DNA of 49,006 bases. Source: Leucothrix arctica (GTDB taxonomy: Bacteria > Pseudomonadota > Gammaproteobacteria > Thiotrichales > Thiotrichaceae). Where the stretch lies: NCBI RefSeq assembly GCF_003172895.1, contig NZ_QGKL01000038.1, positions 1 through 49,006 on the forward strand. Direction: 5' to 3'. Below are positions 24,974 through 33,073 of this stretch, one piece after another. The notes under the pieces are model-generated. The model saw only the letters and a program-made list of their open reading frames with translations, had not been told where the DNA came from and made no database searches. The translations under genes and the position numbers were made by a program. How positions within the stretch are numbered: the first letter of the stretch is position 1; every line of letters begins with the position of its first letter.

Positions 24974-25621
24974 ATGTCAAAGATTGATGTGTTTGCAGCA
25001 TTAGGCGGTAACCCTGTAATACCAGTACTAGTGGTTGAAGATGTTGCGCATGCGGTACCAATGGCAAAAGCGCTAGTTGCTGGAGGCTTAACGGCTTTAG
25101 AAGTTACTTTGCGTACTGATTGTGCGCTTTCAGTAATCGAGCGTATTGCAAATGAAGTACCAGAAGCAATCATTGGTGTTGGTACTGTTACTCGCCCTGA
25201 GCAGTTTGATGAGGTGAAAAAAGCCGGCGCACAGTTTGTTGTAAGCCCAGGTTTGACACCGACGCTAGCTCAAGCAGCACTTGATAACGAAATGCCATAC
25301 CTACCAGGTGCTGTGACAGCATCTGAAGTCATTAGAGCAATGGAGCTTGGGATTACTGATCTTAAGTTTTTCCCTGCTGGAACATCGGGTGGTGCAGCGG
25401 CACTGAAAGGTTTCTCAACGGTATTTGCTGGCGTTCGTTTTTGCCCAACAGGTGGAGTGAAGCCGGGTAATATGGCTGACTACCTGTCTCTACCAAACGT
25501 TGTAACGGTTGGTGGTACATGGTTGGTAACGTCTGAAATGATGAACAATGGCGAGTGGAGTGAAATCACTCGTATCGCTGCTGAAGCACGTGCTCAAGCA
25601 GATGGCATTTTAGCGAGCTAA
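24974..25621 (+). CDS. eda: KDPG aldolase
   Basis: This 215-residue class I aldolase splits 2-keto-3-deoxy-6-phosphogluconate into pyruvate and glyceraldehyde 3-phosphate. Glu43 in ALEVTLRT is the general base and Lys131 in LKFFPAGTSGG forms the Schiff base; GVGTVTRPEQ and FCPTGGVKPGN are the phosphate-binding and glycine-rich segments. I choose ATG 24974 after GAGGAAGAACTG; the frame from 24953 starts inside that ribosome binding site. It completes the Entner-Doudoroff pathway with edd and ends at a strong terminator. Confidence 0.97.
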   Translation: MSKIDVFAALGGNPVIPVLVVEDVAHAVPMAKALVAGGLTALEVTLRTDCALSVIERIANEVPEAIIGVGTVTRPEQFDEVKKAGAQFVVSPGLTPTLAQAALDNEMPYLPGAVTASEVIRAMELGITDLKFFPAGTSGGAAALKGFSTVFAGVRFCPTGGVKPGNMADYLSLPNVVTVGGTWLVTSEMMNNGEWSEITRIAAEARAQADGILAS

Positions 25622-25643
25622 ATAACTGCTAAGTAGTCACACC

Positions 25644-25679
25644 AAGGTCGTACTCTTAATTGGGTACGGCCTTTTTTTT
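25644..25679 (+). terminator. Terminator of edd-eda
   Basis: AAGGTCGTAC pairs with GTACGGCCTT (one wobble) and is followed by a run of eight T residues. Confidence 0.88.
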
Positions 25680-25697
25680 ATGTTCTAAGTGATAGGT

Positions 25698-26726
25698 TTA
25701 TCTTTCGATAATACTTTGGCGGCAGATCAAACTTGTTGCTAGTGTTACTTTGCGGGCAACTTTCCCCTCAATACTAGACTCAACTGCCAAGTCAACAGCA
25801 GCCTCACCCAGTTGTTGAGCCGGTAAGTGTATTGAAGATAAGGGTGGCTCCAAAAATTGAGCTGCTGGAATATCATTAAAGCCAATGACCCCAATATCCT
25901 TTCCAACTTCTAGCCCAGCTTCTTTAATAGCACGGTAAGCACCAACCGCTATTGTGTCATTCGCCGCGATAATTGAATCAGGCAGCTCTTTAGGGTTAGA
26001 TAAAATCTCTTTGCTTAACTCGTAACCACTTGACGTGTCAGGGCTAAAACGTACCCAGTTAGGGTTGAGTTCTTGGCTGTCATGCATGTGCCGAAGGAAT
26101 GCTTTATAGCGTTCTTCTGAGAAATTATTATAAAGGTCATTTTCTGGAAGCGGTGAGCCTACAAAGCCAATCCTTTTATAACCATACTGTTGTAATGAGC
26201 GAACTACTTTCTTCATTGCCAAGGCTAGGTCGCATGAAACCGTAAATGTCTCATCGTCTTCTTTTTCTGCGTCTATAAACGTAATTGGGATATTTAAAGA
26301 CTTAAGCTGCTTAACTTGAGCGGCATTATGAGGGCCGATGGCAATCACTGCAGAGGAGTCGGCCATGGTAGACAAACTATGTTTACCGTCAGTCATGTAT
26401 TGCATAATCGGCTCTATACCGAGTGTTTCACAGCGGCTCTCTATGCCTAAGCGAATGCCTACAAAGTATGGGTCAGCCAGTTCTTCTACGCGTGTTAGGT
26501 AGTGAGCAATAGCAACGGTTCGTAGTTGAGATTGCTGCTTTATCGAGCGTAATGGTTCTGAGCGATTACGGCGACGAGGCGTTGAATAATTGAGTGACTC
26601 TGCCGTGTCGAAAATGCTGACTCGTTTTTTTTCTGAAATCGATAGCGTGTCATCGTAATTTAATACGCGTGAGACTGCCGACGTCGATACGCCAACTTTT
26701 TCAGCTATTTGTTTTAGTGTAACCAT
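25698..26726 (-). CDS. LacI family transcriptional regulator
   Basis: This 342-residue protein has a LacI helix-turn-helix (TLKQIAEKVGVSTSAVSRVLNYD) and the hinge segment SLNYSTPRRR. A periplasmic-binding-like ligand domain contains DSIIAANDTIAVGAYRAI and GVIGFNDIPAAQFLEPPLSSI. The overall form recalls EbgR and related sugar regulators. It lies 82 bp downstream of the cobC gene on the same strand but is probably transcribed on its own, with an AAAGGACC ribosome binding site. No sugar operon is adjacent except convergent edd-eda, so its target is not evident here. Confidence 0.92.
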   Translation of the reverse strand: MVTLKQIAEKVGVSTSAVSRVLNYDDTLSISEKKRVSIFDTAESLNYSTPRRRNRSEPLRSIKQQSQLRTVAIAHYLTRVEELADPYFVGIRLGIESRCETLGIEPIMQYMTDGKHSLSTMADSSAVIAIGPHNAAQVKQLKSLNIPITFIDAEKEDDETFTVSCDLALAMKKVVRSLQQYGYKRIGFVGSPLPENDLYNNFSEERYKAFLRHMHDSQELNPNWVRFSPDTSSGYELSKEILSNPKELPDSIIAANDTIAVGAYRAIKEAGLEVGKDIGVIGFNDIPAAQFLEPPLSSIHLPAQQLGEAAVDLAVESSIEGKVARKVTLATSLICRQSIIER

Positions 26727-26808
26727 GGCGAGTGGTCCTTTGTCTGGGCTTGAGGGGGACCACAGGCCAATTTACAGATATCTATTTTTGTCTATCTAAT
26801 ATATTAGT

Positions 26809-27762
26809 CTAATCAGTGGGGCTTAGTCCAAACCTTAGTGCGCCAGTTTCTTTAAATATTCGTGTTAGTACACCATTTGTACAAAGTCTTTCGTGTTCTT
26901 CTGCCGCCATTTCTTCACCCATAGAAACGTAGGCAAATAATCCTGCTTCTGACACTTCGCACTGATAAATAGCCTGTAGACGCGCTTTTAATCCCGCCAT
27001 TGCCTTAGGAATTCGAATGCGTTCTTTACGTTGCCATTCAAAATCACTTAAGGCTAATCGTCCAGCCCAGCGAGCAGGGTGACTCACAGACCAATCATCT
27101 TGCAGACCCACTAAACCCTTTAATACCTTAGGGTCAGTCCACACAAAGCCTAAACGAACACCCGCCAAACCAAAAAACTTACCGATAGAGCGCAAAACAA
27201 TAAGGCCTTCTACTGCTTGTGATTGAATAAGACTTCCTTCTGGCGTTAGGTCCATAAAGGCTTCATCGACCACTAACCAGCCACCGTTTCTACTAATAAT
27301 GGCGTGCCAATACTGTAGTTGTTCTATCGAATAACGTTCGGCGGTTGGATTGGTCGGGTTAACGAGTAGCAGCACGTCTAGATTAGGGATAGCACTTTCA
27401 ATATCTTCCGCTGCAATACTAGTAACCGTATGCCCAGCGTCTACCCACGCTTTTTGATGGCTGTGGTAAGCCGGAGTAATAATGCCGACACGGCTAGTGT
27501 TTCGAAGGAGTGGTAGTCGTTGAATCGCTTCTTGAGAGCCTGCTACAGGTAATAGTTGAGCACTTCCATAATAGACAGCTGCCGCTGCCTCTAACCCATC
27601 ATTCACTTCTGGTAGTCGCTGCCAAACAGCGGCAGGCACGGCAGGTAATGGGTAGCTGTTAGGATTAATACCTGTTGAGAGGTCGATCCAGTTGTCCAGT
27701 GGAATATTGTACTGTTCACTGGCTTTTTTGAGCTGCCCGCCGTGTTGGTGGCTTGGTTGCAT
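26809..27762 (-). CDS. cobC: Threonine-phosphate decarboxylase (cobalamin aminopropanol arm)
   Basis: This 317-residue PLP enzyme of aminotransferase fold I (called CobD in Salmonella, CobC in Pseudomonas) makes aminopropanol phosphate for cobalamin. The family opening HGGQL is near residue 7, then WIDLSTGINPNSYP, LLVNPTNPTAERYS, WLVVDEAFMDL and the PLP-lysine segment SIGKFFGLAGVRLGF. It is on the short side for the family. The ATG follows AAGGAATAACC. It is 10 bp downstream of cbiB, with which it forms a cobalamin operon. Confidence 0.92.
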   Translation of the reverse strand: MQPSHQHGGQLKKASEQYNIPLDNWIDLSTGINPNSYPLPAVPAAVWQRLPEVNDGLEAAAAVYYGSAQLLPVAGSQEAIQRLPLLRNTSRVGIITPAYHSHQKAWVDAGHTVTSIAAEDIESAIPNLDVLLLVNPTNPTAERYSIEQLQYWHAIISRNGGWLVVDEAFMDLTPEGSLIQSQAVEGLIVLRSIGKFFGLAGVRLGFVWTDPKVLKGLVGLQDDWSVSHPARWAGRLALSDFEWQRKERIRIPKAMAGLKARLQAIYQCEVSEAGLFAYVSMGEEMAAEEHERLCTNGVLTRIFKETGALRFGLSPTD

Positions 27763-27772
27763 TGGTTATTCC

Positions 27773-28684
27773 TTACGAAAGCAGGGCATAGGTGCCTGCT
27801 AAAATTAAAGCGATGCTGCTCCAGAGGTATACGCAGCGATCAATCAAAATGAGTGCTCGACTAAGGTCTTTGGCCTTAGGTGCAGAGCCAGAGCCGAGTG
27901 TCGGACGAGATTTTTGTTTACCGTGATAAGTCGCATTGCCGCCAAGACTTATAGAAAGAGCGCCTGCGCCAGTAGCCATTACTACGCCCGCATTTGGGCT
28001 ATACCACTGACCTATTTGGGCACGCCATGCTTTCATTGCGCCCATAAAATTACCGGTGAGGGCGTAACTAAAAGCGGTAAGGCGTGCAGGTATTAGGTTA
28101 AGTACGTCATCAGCGCGAGCAGAGAATTTTCCAAATTGCTCATATCGATCGTTACGATATCCCCACATGGCATCAAGCGTGTTACATAAGCGATAAAGCA
28201 CGACAGCAGGCGCACCGCCAATGGCTAACCAGAACAGAGGAGCAAAAATAGCGTCGCTACCATTTTCTAATAAAGACTCAATACAGCCGCGGCTGATCTC
28301 TTCTTCGTTTAATGATGAAGTATCTCGACTGACTATCCAGCTTAGTTTGGTGCGTGCGGTAGCTATGTCGCCAGAGAGTAGGGCTTGTTCAACCCATTGG
28401 CCATGTTGCCTGAGGCTTTGCCAGCCTATCGCTAGGTATCCACATAGAATGCTCATCCACCATCCGCCTAGCAGTTGGTCGATTATCCATGTGATAAAAA
28501 CAATAGGAATGACAGCAAGTGTCCAAGCAATAACGCCTTTGCTGATTTTGGCGTTGCCATGATTGAGTGTTTTTTCGATACGATCAACTATCGCGCCATA
28601 GCCCACTAGCGGATGGAAGCGTGAAGGCTCACCAAGTACTCGGTCGAAGGCTAATGATAGTGGAATAGTTAAAAGCTGAAGCAT
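27773..28684 (-). CDS. cbiB: Adenosylcobinamide-phosphate synthase CbiB/CobD
   Basis: This 303-residue inner-membrane enzyme attaches the aminopropanol phosphate arm to cobyric acid. Recognisable family segments are DRVLGEPSRFHPLVGYG at the N-terminus, RDTSSLNEEEISRGCIESL, a central ENGSDAIFAPLFW and NTLDAMWGYRNDRYEQFGKFSARADDVLN. Several hydrophobic helices are spread over the protein. Its product partner gene cobC follows on the same strand. (CobD is a synonym used in other organisms for this enzyme.). Confidence 0.93.
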   Translation of the reverse strand: MLQLLTIPLSLAFDRVLGEPSRFHPLVGYGAIVDRIEKTLNHGNAKISKGVIAWTLAVIPIVFITWIIDQLLGGWWMSILCGYLAIGWQSLRQHGQWVEQALLSGDIATARTKLSWIVSRDTSSLNEEEISRGCIESLLENGSDAIFAPLFWLAIGGAPAVVLYRLCNTLDAMWGYRNDRYEQFGKFSARADDVLNLIPARLTAFSYALTGNFMGAMKAWRAQIGQWYSPNAGVVMATGAGALSISLGGNATYHGKQKSRPTLGSGSAPKAKDLSRALILIDRCVYLWSSIALILAGTYALLS

Positions 28685-28754
28685 TGATTTGGCGAGTAGC
28701 GATAATGGTGCAGAGGGTATCAGTAGCGGTAACGGTTATCACTATTTTTTAGCA

Positions 28755-28790
28755 TAAAAAAACGGCCCAGTATTTCTACTGAGCCGCTTT
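28755..28790 (-). terminator. Terminator of the DUF533 gene
   Basis: Read on the minus strand, AGCGGCTCAGTA pairs with TACTGGGCCG-type sequence around GAAA and is followed by a run of seven T residues. It separates the DUF533 gene from cbiB. Confidence 0.85.
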
Positions 28791-28812
28791 TATGATGCTT
28801 TAACGACTTAAC

Positions 28813-29640
28813 TTAAGAGTAAAGTGTTGGTGCACCTAGCTGTGTGTGAATCTCGTTGCTAGCTTGCTCAGAGATGTTCAAACCTTGACGTAGTGCGTCT
28901 AGGTAAACAGCTTCTTCTTTAGTGTCTAGAGTGATAGACATTAGAGACATAAGATATACCTGCTGCTCTAGGCCGCTTGGTACGTCAGCGATTAAACCTT
29001 GAAGGTCTAAAGGTGCTGCTAGTTCGTTACGAACAAACTCAGCTTCTTCTTCAGTCACGCCATCTTCACTTAGGTGTTCAGTGATTTTCGCTTTTTCGTC
29101 TGCGTCTAGCTGACCGTCAGACTTAGCTGCACTGATCATTGCGCGAAGTAGAACCGCAGCATTTCTTTCGTCAGCATCAGACACTTGCTCAGGTGCATTA
29201 CCTTGAAGTGCGTCATTAAACATGCTGCCGAAGTCTGGAGTACTGCCGCTAGTTGCAGCTGTTGCGCCACCTAGTTGACCAAGAAGTCCACCAAGTCCGC
29301 CTGTTGCGCCACCTTGCTGACCTTGACCTGCAAGACCAGATAGTAAACCACCTAGACCGCCAGCGCTTGAACCGCCTTGTTGGCCGCCCATAAGGCCACC
29401 TAGTAAACCACCTAGACCACCAGCGCTGCCACCTGTTTGTGACGTGCTGCCACCCGTCAAACTACCAAGAAGTCCACCAAGACCGCCCGTTGAACCGCCT
29501 TGCTGGCCACCCATAAGACCACCTAACATGCCGCCAAGACCGCCAGTAGAACTACCACTGTTGCCGCCCATAACTTTACCAACGCCCTTTGCCACGATAA
29601 CGCCCATCGCGACTTTTCCTAATGTTCCCATTAAACTCAT
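28813..29640 (-). CDS. DUF533 (YebE-like) protein with glycine-rich repeats
   Basis: The 275-residue protein has two parts. Residues 25-130 are a low-complexity tract of repeated blocks such as GGLGGLLGGLMGGQQGGS, occurring about five times with small changes. The C-terminal 120 residues (AAVLLRAMISAAKSDGQLDADE, then EQQVYLMSLMSITLDTKEEAVYLDAL) are the TerB-like DUF533 domain of YebE. The N-terminal segment TLGKVAMGVIVAKGVGKVMGG is mildly hydrophobic. Function is unknown; YebE responds to envelope stress in E. coli. The repeats are visible at DNA level too and make slippage variation likely. Confidence 0.88.
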   Translation of the reverse strand: MSLMGTLGKVAMGVIVAKGVGKVMGGNSGSSTGGLGGMLGGLMGGQQGGSTGGLGGLLGSLTGGSTSQTGGSAGGLGGLLGGLMGGQQGGSSAGGLGGLLSGLAGQGQQGGATGGLGGLLGQLGGATAATSGSTPDFGSMFNDALQGNAPEQVSDADERNAAVLLRAMISAAKSDGQLDADEKAKITEHLSEDGVTEEEAEFVRNELAAPLDLQGLIADVPSGLEQQVYLMSLMSITLDTKEEAVYLDALRQGLNISEQASNEIHTQLGAPTLYS

Positions 29641-29708
29641 TTGGTGTACTCCTCTTTAAAATTATTAATTAGCGTACTGATAATAGCCGCTAAGAGACTT
29701 AATTACTT

Positions 29709-29739
29709 ACCCTTTTAGTGACAAAGCAGATAAAAGGGT
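29709..29739. promoter_or_regulatory. Inverted repeat upstream of the DUF533 gene and cbiX
   Basis: ACCCTTTTA and TAAAAGGGT are perfect 9-nt arms separated by 13 nt in the divergent promoter region. It could be an operator or a leader hairpin. Confidence 0.35.
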
Positions 29740-29838
29740 TCAATTTTAATCATTTTCCTACGTGTGGTCTGTCTTCTTGTAATATGGGGTGTTCAGCGTT
29801 GATAATGGCACCTTTAAATCTCAGTGCGCAGTATTGCT

Positions 29839-30987
29839 ATGAAAAAGACAGGAATTATGATTTGCGGCCATGGTAGCCGTTCAAAGATTGCCGGCGAAGA
29901 ATTTGGTTTATTGGCGAAGGGTTTAAAGGCCCGTTACCCGCATATTCCTGTTGAATATGGCTTCTTAGAATACTCTTCTCCAAACATCCATATGGGCCTT
30001 GACAGTATGATCGAGCAGGGCGTAGAAGAGATTTACGCTGTGCCAGGTATGTTGTTTGCTGCTACTCACGTGAAAAATGACATTCCATCAGTACTGACAA
30101 CATACCAGCAAAAACATGATGGCTTGAAAATTCATTATGGCCGCGAGCTTGGTTTGCATTCTTTAATGATTCAAGCATTTGAAGCGCGTATTCTCGAAGC
30201 GATGGACATGACCGAAGTCCCAGCGCCGGGCGCTCTTTACGACACAATGTTAGTGGTCGTTGGACGTGGTACGTCTGATACAGCTGCCAATGCAGAAGCA
30301 GCAAAATTGACACGTATTGTTGCCGAGGACCTTGGTTTTGGTTGGGCTGAGACAGTTTACTCTGGTGTTACCTTTCCTTCAGTTGGTCGTGGTTTAGAGA
30401 TGGCGTTGAAGTTGGGCTATAAGAAAATCGTTGTAGCGCCTTACTTCCTATTCTCTGGACGTTTGATTACACGTATTCATAACTATGTGGATAAAGTAGT
30501 CAATGAAAACCCAGATGTAAACATTATGACTGCGCACTATCTTAGTGACCAAGCGCATGTACTAGACACGTTTATGGCGCGCATTGACGAGTGTGCTGCA
30601 GGTGAAATTGTTGAAAGTAATGACTTGATGAAGTCTTTTCATGAACGTTTAGCGAAAGGTGAGATTGATATTCATCATCACCATGCTGAGTACCAACCAG
30701 AAGGTGGTCATACGCACTCTCATGATGGTCACACACATACTCATACCCATGAGAAAAAACCAGCGTCAAACAAAAGTGCGGTTAGTGCAGAAGAGCATGT
30801 TAAAGCTCACGGCCACTCACATGGTGTTTACAAGCACATAGCGCACCCACACGGGCCGCGCACCATGGTTGATGATCATTTATGTCATTGCTTTATGAGT
30901 CAGTTACCTGCGGAGGTCATTGAAGAGGAGCGACGTATACGAGCAGAGCAGGGCATTAAGCCTGTACAGGCTGAGCCACCTCACTAA
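29839..30987 (+). CDS. cbiX: CbiX-type sirohydrochlorin cobaltochelatase with histidine-rich tail
   Basis: This long chelatase of about 382 residues inserts cobalt into sirohydrochlorin. Two CbiX halves are visible: the first begins IMICGHGSRSKIAGEEF and contains YAVPGMLFAATHVKNDIP; the second contains VVVGRGTSDTAANAEA and VAPYFLFSGRLITRI. From about residue 275 there is a histidine-rich stretch (IHHHHAEY, then THSHDGHTHTHTH and HGHSHGVYKHIAHPHG) followed by a CHC motif, features reported for metal storage in some CbiX proteins. ATG 29839 is preferred to GTG 29824. It is divergent from the DUF533 gene and near cbiB/cobC; no cobalamin riboswitch was recognised upstream. Confidence 0.9.
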   Translation: MKKTGIMICGHGSRSKIAGEEFGLLAKGLKARYPHIPVEYGFLEYSSPNIHMGLDSMIEQGVEEIYAVPGMLFAATHVKNDIPSVLTTYQQKHDGLKIHYGRELGLHSLMIQAFEARILEAMDMTEVPAPGALYDTMLVVVGRGTSDTAANAEAAKLTRIVAEDLGFGWAETVYSGVTFPSVGRGLEMALKLGYKKIVVAPYFLFSGRLITRIHNYVDKVVNENPDVNIMTAHYLSDQAHVLDTFMARIDECAAGEIVESNDLMKSFHERLAKGEIDIHHHHAEYQPEGGHTHSHDGHTHTHTHEKKPASNKSAVSAEEHVKAHGHSHGVYKHIAHPHGPRTMVDDHLCHCFMSQLPAEVIEEERRIRAEQGIKPVQAEPPH

Positions 30988-31000
30988 GCGACTTCGTACT

Positions 31001-31041
31001 TAAAAAATCAGCCATTCCTAAAAGGGTTTATGGAATGGCTG
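31001..31041 (-). terminator. Terminator between cbiX and the Sel1 gene
   Basis: CAGCCATTCC and GGAATGGCTG form a perfect 10-bp stem; on the minus strand it is followed by ATTTTTTA, so it terminates the Sel1-repeat gene. It may also affect cbiX read-through. Confidence 0.75.
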
Positions 31042-31056
31042 TAGCAGGTGGGGGTA

Positions 31057-31836
31057 TTAATGTAGCGTGTCGGTGTAAGCCAAGCTTTGTGTTATCTCTT
31101 CATCATCGTCGTTGCTTAAGGCTGCTAGTACACCTTTTTCATGTCCTAATGCTGCAGCGACACCAAGCCAGAAGTGACTAAGTTGCAGGTTGTGCGGGTG
31201 GTCTTCTGCTATTTCTAGGTACCAAAGGCCCAGATCAATCGCAACGATTGAATCCTGCTGCACTGCAAGGTTAAACCATTTTGATGCTTTATCTTGATGC
31301 TCGGGGAAGCCAAGGTAAAACAGTCCTAAATTTAGTTTCATCAATGCGTGGCCTTGTTCGGCCGCTTGGATAAGGAGTTGTTCGCCAGCGTCAGGGTTAT
31401 GCGGTACGTTAGTTCCGCCTTCTGAAATCAGCATGCCTAGGTTGTATATACCGTGAATGTTTCCTTGCGCAGCAGACTCACTATATAGTGTCATCGCTGT
31501 TGTCATATCGACGGGTACGCTGCCGTCACCAAACTCATACATGCAGCCTAGTCTCTCTTTTGCAGGTGCGTAGTCTTGCTCCACTGACGCACGAAACCAG
31601 CGAAAAGCAGAGTCATAGTCACGTACAGACTCAATGCATTGCATCAATACGCCTGCATTGTGCTGAAAAAATCGATCGCCTGTATTCGCGAGCTTTAAAA
31701 ACACACCTAGCGCTTGGTCATAACTTTCTGAGCTTATGTAGGAGTCAGAGAGTTTTTTTGCATTCGTGTGTTCGATATTTGACTCATCAAATTGTAAAAA
31801 TAATTTACACACTCTAGCGTTGTTTGCTTCATTCAC
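31057..31836 (-). CDS. Sel1-like repeat protein
   Basis: This 259-residue protein is built of Sel1-type tetratricopeptide repeats: AFRWFRASVEQDYAPAKERLGCMYEFG, then AMTLYSESAAQGNIHGIYNLG and later units up to HFWLGVAAALGHEKG. No signal peptide is seen, so it is probably a cytoplasmic scaffold for protein interactions. The N-terminal 50 residues are not repeat-like. It stands alone and is divergent from the response regulator gene. Confidence 0.88.
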   Translation of the reverse strand: MNEANNARVCKLFLQFDESNIEHTNAKKLSDSYISSESYDQALGVFLKLANTGDRFFQHNAGVLMQCIESVRDYDSAFRWFRASVEQDYAPAKERLGCMYEFGDGSVPVDMTTAMTLYSESAAQGNIHGIYNLGMLISEGGTNVPHNPDAGEQLLIQAAEQGHALMKLNLGLFYLGFPEHQDKASKWFNLAVQQDSIVAIDLGLWYLEIAEDHPHNLQLSHFWLGVAAALGHEKGVLAALSNDDDEEITQSLAYTDTLH

Positions 31837-32233
31837 GGTTACTTGCCTCCCCAGGTCTAGTTAATTGGGCGATATATCATCGTCCTATATTCCGTACAGC
31901 TTATGTTAAGGGTTCTTAACAATTTGTTAATCACCCTGTAGGGTGAATGCTAGATCCTATTTTTTCTTTAATGGCGCAAATCCGTTGAATAGCGACCGGA
32001 AATTTAAAAGACGGTCTAGACCTACTTTAAAAAGTTCATTTGAAGTTCTCTTTAAAGAAATTAGCTGGGCGAAGAGGGTGTAAGATAAAGGTGTGGATTT
32101 TTTTACAAATAAGTAACGGCTGCCGTCCAGTAGTGTTTATTTATATTGAGTTGTTCCTTCAGGTATAGTTAGAGGGGGGCTCGAGTGAGCGCGTTCTATA
32201 AGCATCAATAGTTAGTTTTACTGGTAGCGGCAT
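31837..32233. other. 397-bp intergenic region with two palindromes
   Basis: Between the divergent Sel1 and response-regulator genes there are two close inverted repeats: GTTAAG-GGTT-CTTAAC (31905-31920) and TCACCCT-GT-AGGGTGA (31931-31946). The remainder is AT-rich with no supported ORF. These are candidate operators for the flanking promoters. Confidence 0.45.
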
Positions 32234-32893
32234 ATGAAAATAATCCACGTAGATGATCATCCCCTTTTCTCAGAGGGCATGAGCAGTCTGCTCAGTTTGC
32301 ATGACTCCACTATGGACGTCTTAAGCTTGGCCAGCGGTCGAGAGGCTTTGGCATTATTAGATACAGAAAAAAATATCGATTTGATATTAATGGATCTAGA
32401 TATGCCTGATATTAATGGGTTTTCTATGCTGGAAGCTATTAATCAAAGAGGGCTGGATATTCCCGTTATTGTTATTTCCGGCAGTGAAGACCTGTGGGAA
32501 ATTCGAGCAGTTATGGAGTCCGGTGCTGCTGGTTTTGTACCAAAAACGAATAAACCTAAGCAGCTTCTTGAGGTCTTGAAGGCTGTTATCGAGGGTGATA
32601 AAGAGCCTTATTTACCCGATGATATTAAAGTGGCTATCTCGTGCTTACCTCAAGTTACGCCTTCTGACGAAGTCGATCGCTTGCTTGCACAATTTGGTAT
32701 TAGCGCTAAACAATTTGAAGTGCTGAACCTGATGCATAAGGGTTACAACACAGTAGAAATTGCTAAAATGCAGTTTGTAAGTGAGAACACTATAAAAAGT
32801 CATACTAGTGCATTATTTGCCGCGCTTGAGGTTAAGGAGCGCCTTAAATGCGTTACACGCGCTTCAAGTTTAGGGTTATTGCCTCGAATATAG
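32234..32893 (+). CDS. NarL/FixJ-type response regulator
   Basis: This 219-residue protein has a receiver domain with acidic pocket Asp7/Asp8 (IIHVDDHPLF), phosphoacceptor Asp54 (ILMDLDMP) and conserved Lys104 (FVPKT). A LuxR-type helix-turn-helix occupies about residues 150-210 (SAKQFEVLNLMHKGYNTVEIAKM, SENTIKSHTSALF). No sensor kinase gene is adjacent, so it is an orphan in this window. It lies 180 bp upstream of urtA in the same direction; whether it regulates urea transport is inference only. Confidence 0.92.
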   Translation: MKIIHVDDHPLFSEGMSSLLSLHDSTMDVLSLASGREALALLDTEKNIDLILMDLDMPDINGFSMLEAINQRGLDIPVIVISGSEDLWEIRAVMESGAAGFVPKTNKPKQLLEVLKAVIEGDKEPYLPDDIKVAISCLPQVTPSDEVDRLLAQFGISAKQFEVLNLMHKGYNTVEIAKMQFVSENTIKSHTSALFAALEVKERLKCVTRASSLGLLPRI

Positions 32894-32906
32894 CTGCAAT
32901 CTCTTT

Positions 32907-32923
32907 CGCACTATTTTGGCGCA
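32907..32923. promoter_or_regulatory. NtrC-like enhancer site upstream of urtA
   Basis: CGCACTATTTTGGCGCA agrees with the NtrC-type pattern TGCACTATTTTGGTGCA at 15 of 17 positions. It is about 95 bp upstream of the sigma-54 promoter element, a normal enhancer distance. Confidence 0.6.
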
Positions 32924-33017
32924 TATATTAAAGAATGGTCTATTTTTAGTGCGTTAAGCCGTTGTTCAATTAACTTGTTTGGTCAGCGTTAAGCTTTAAT
33001 TTAAACGTTTTTCAAAG

Positions 33018-33033
33018 TGGCACGCTCTTTGCT
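33018..33033 (+). promoter_or_regulatory. Sigma-54 promoter of urtA
   Basis: TGGCACG-CTCT-TTGCT matches the -24/-12 consensus of RpoN promoters at every defined base. The predicted start of transcription is about 12 bp further on, some 30 bp before the urtA ATG. Confidence 0.85.
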
Positions 33034-33073
33034 TTCTTCATTACTGAAGTCCAATAATATGAGATTATAAGTA

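Noticed and set aside
29807-29822. TGGCACC before cbiX considered as a sigma-54 promoter.
   Set aside because: No TTGC element follows at the required spacing.
29641-29838. Possible cobalamin riboswitch before cbiX.
   Set aside because: No B12-box-like sequence was recognised; only a simple 9-bp inverted repeat is present.
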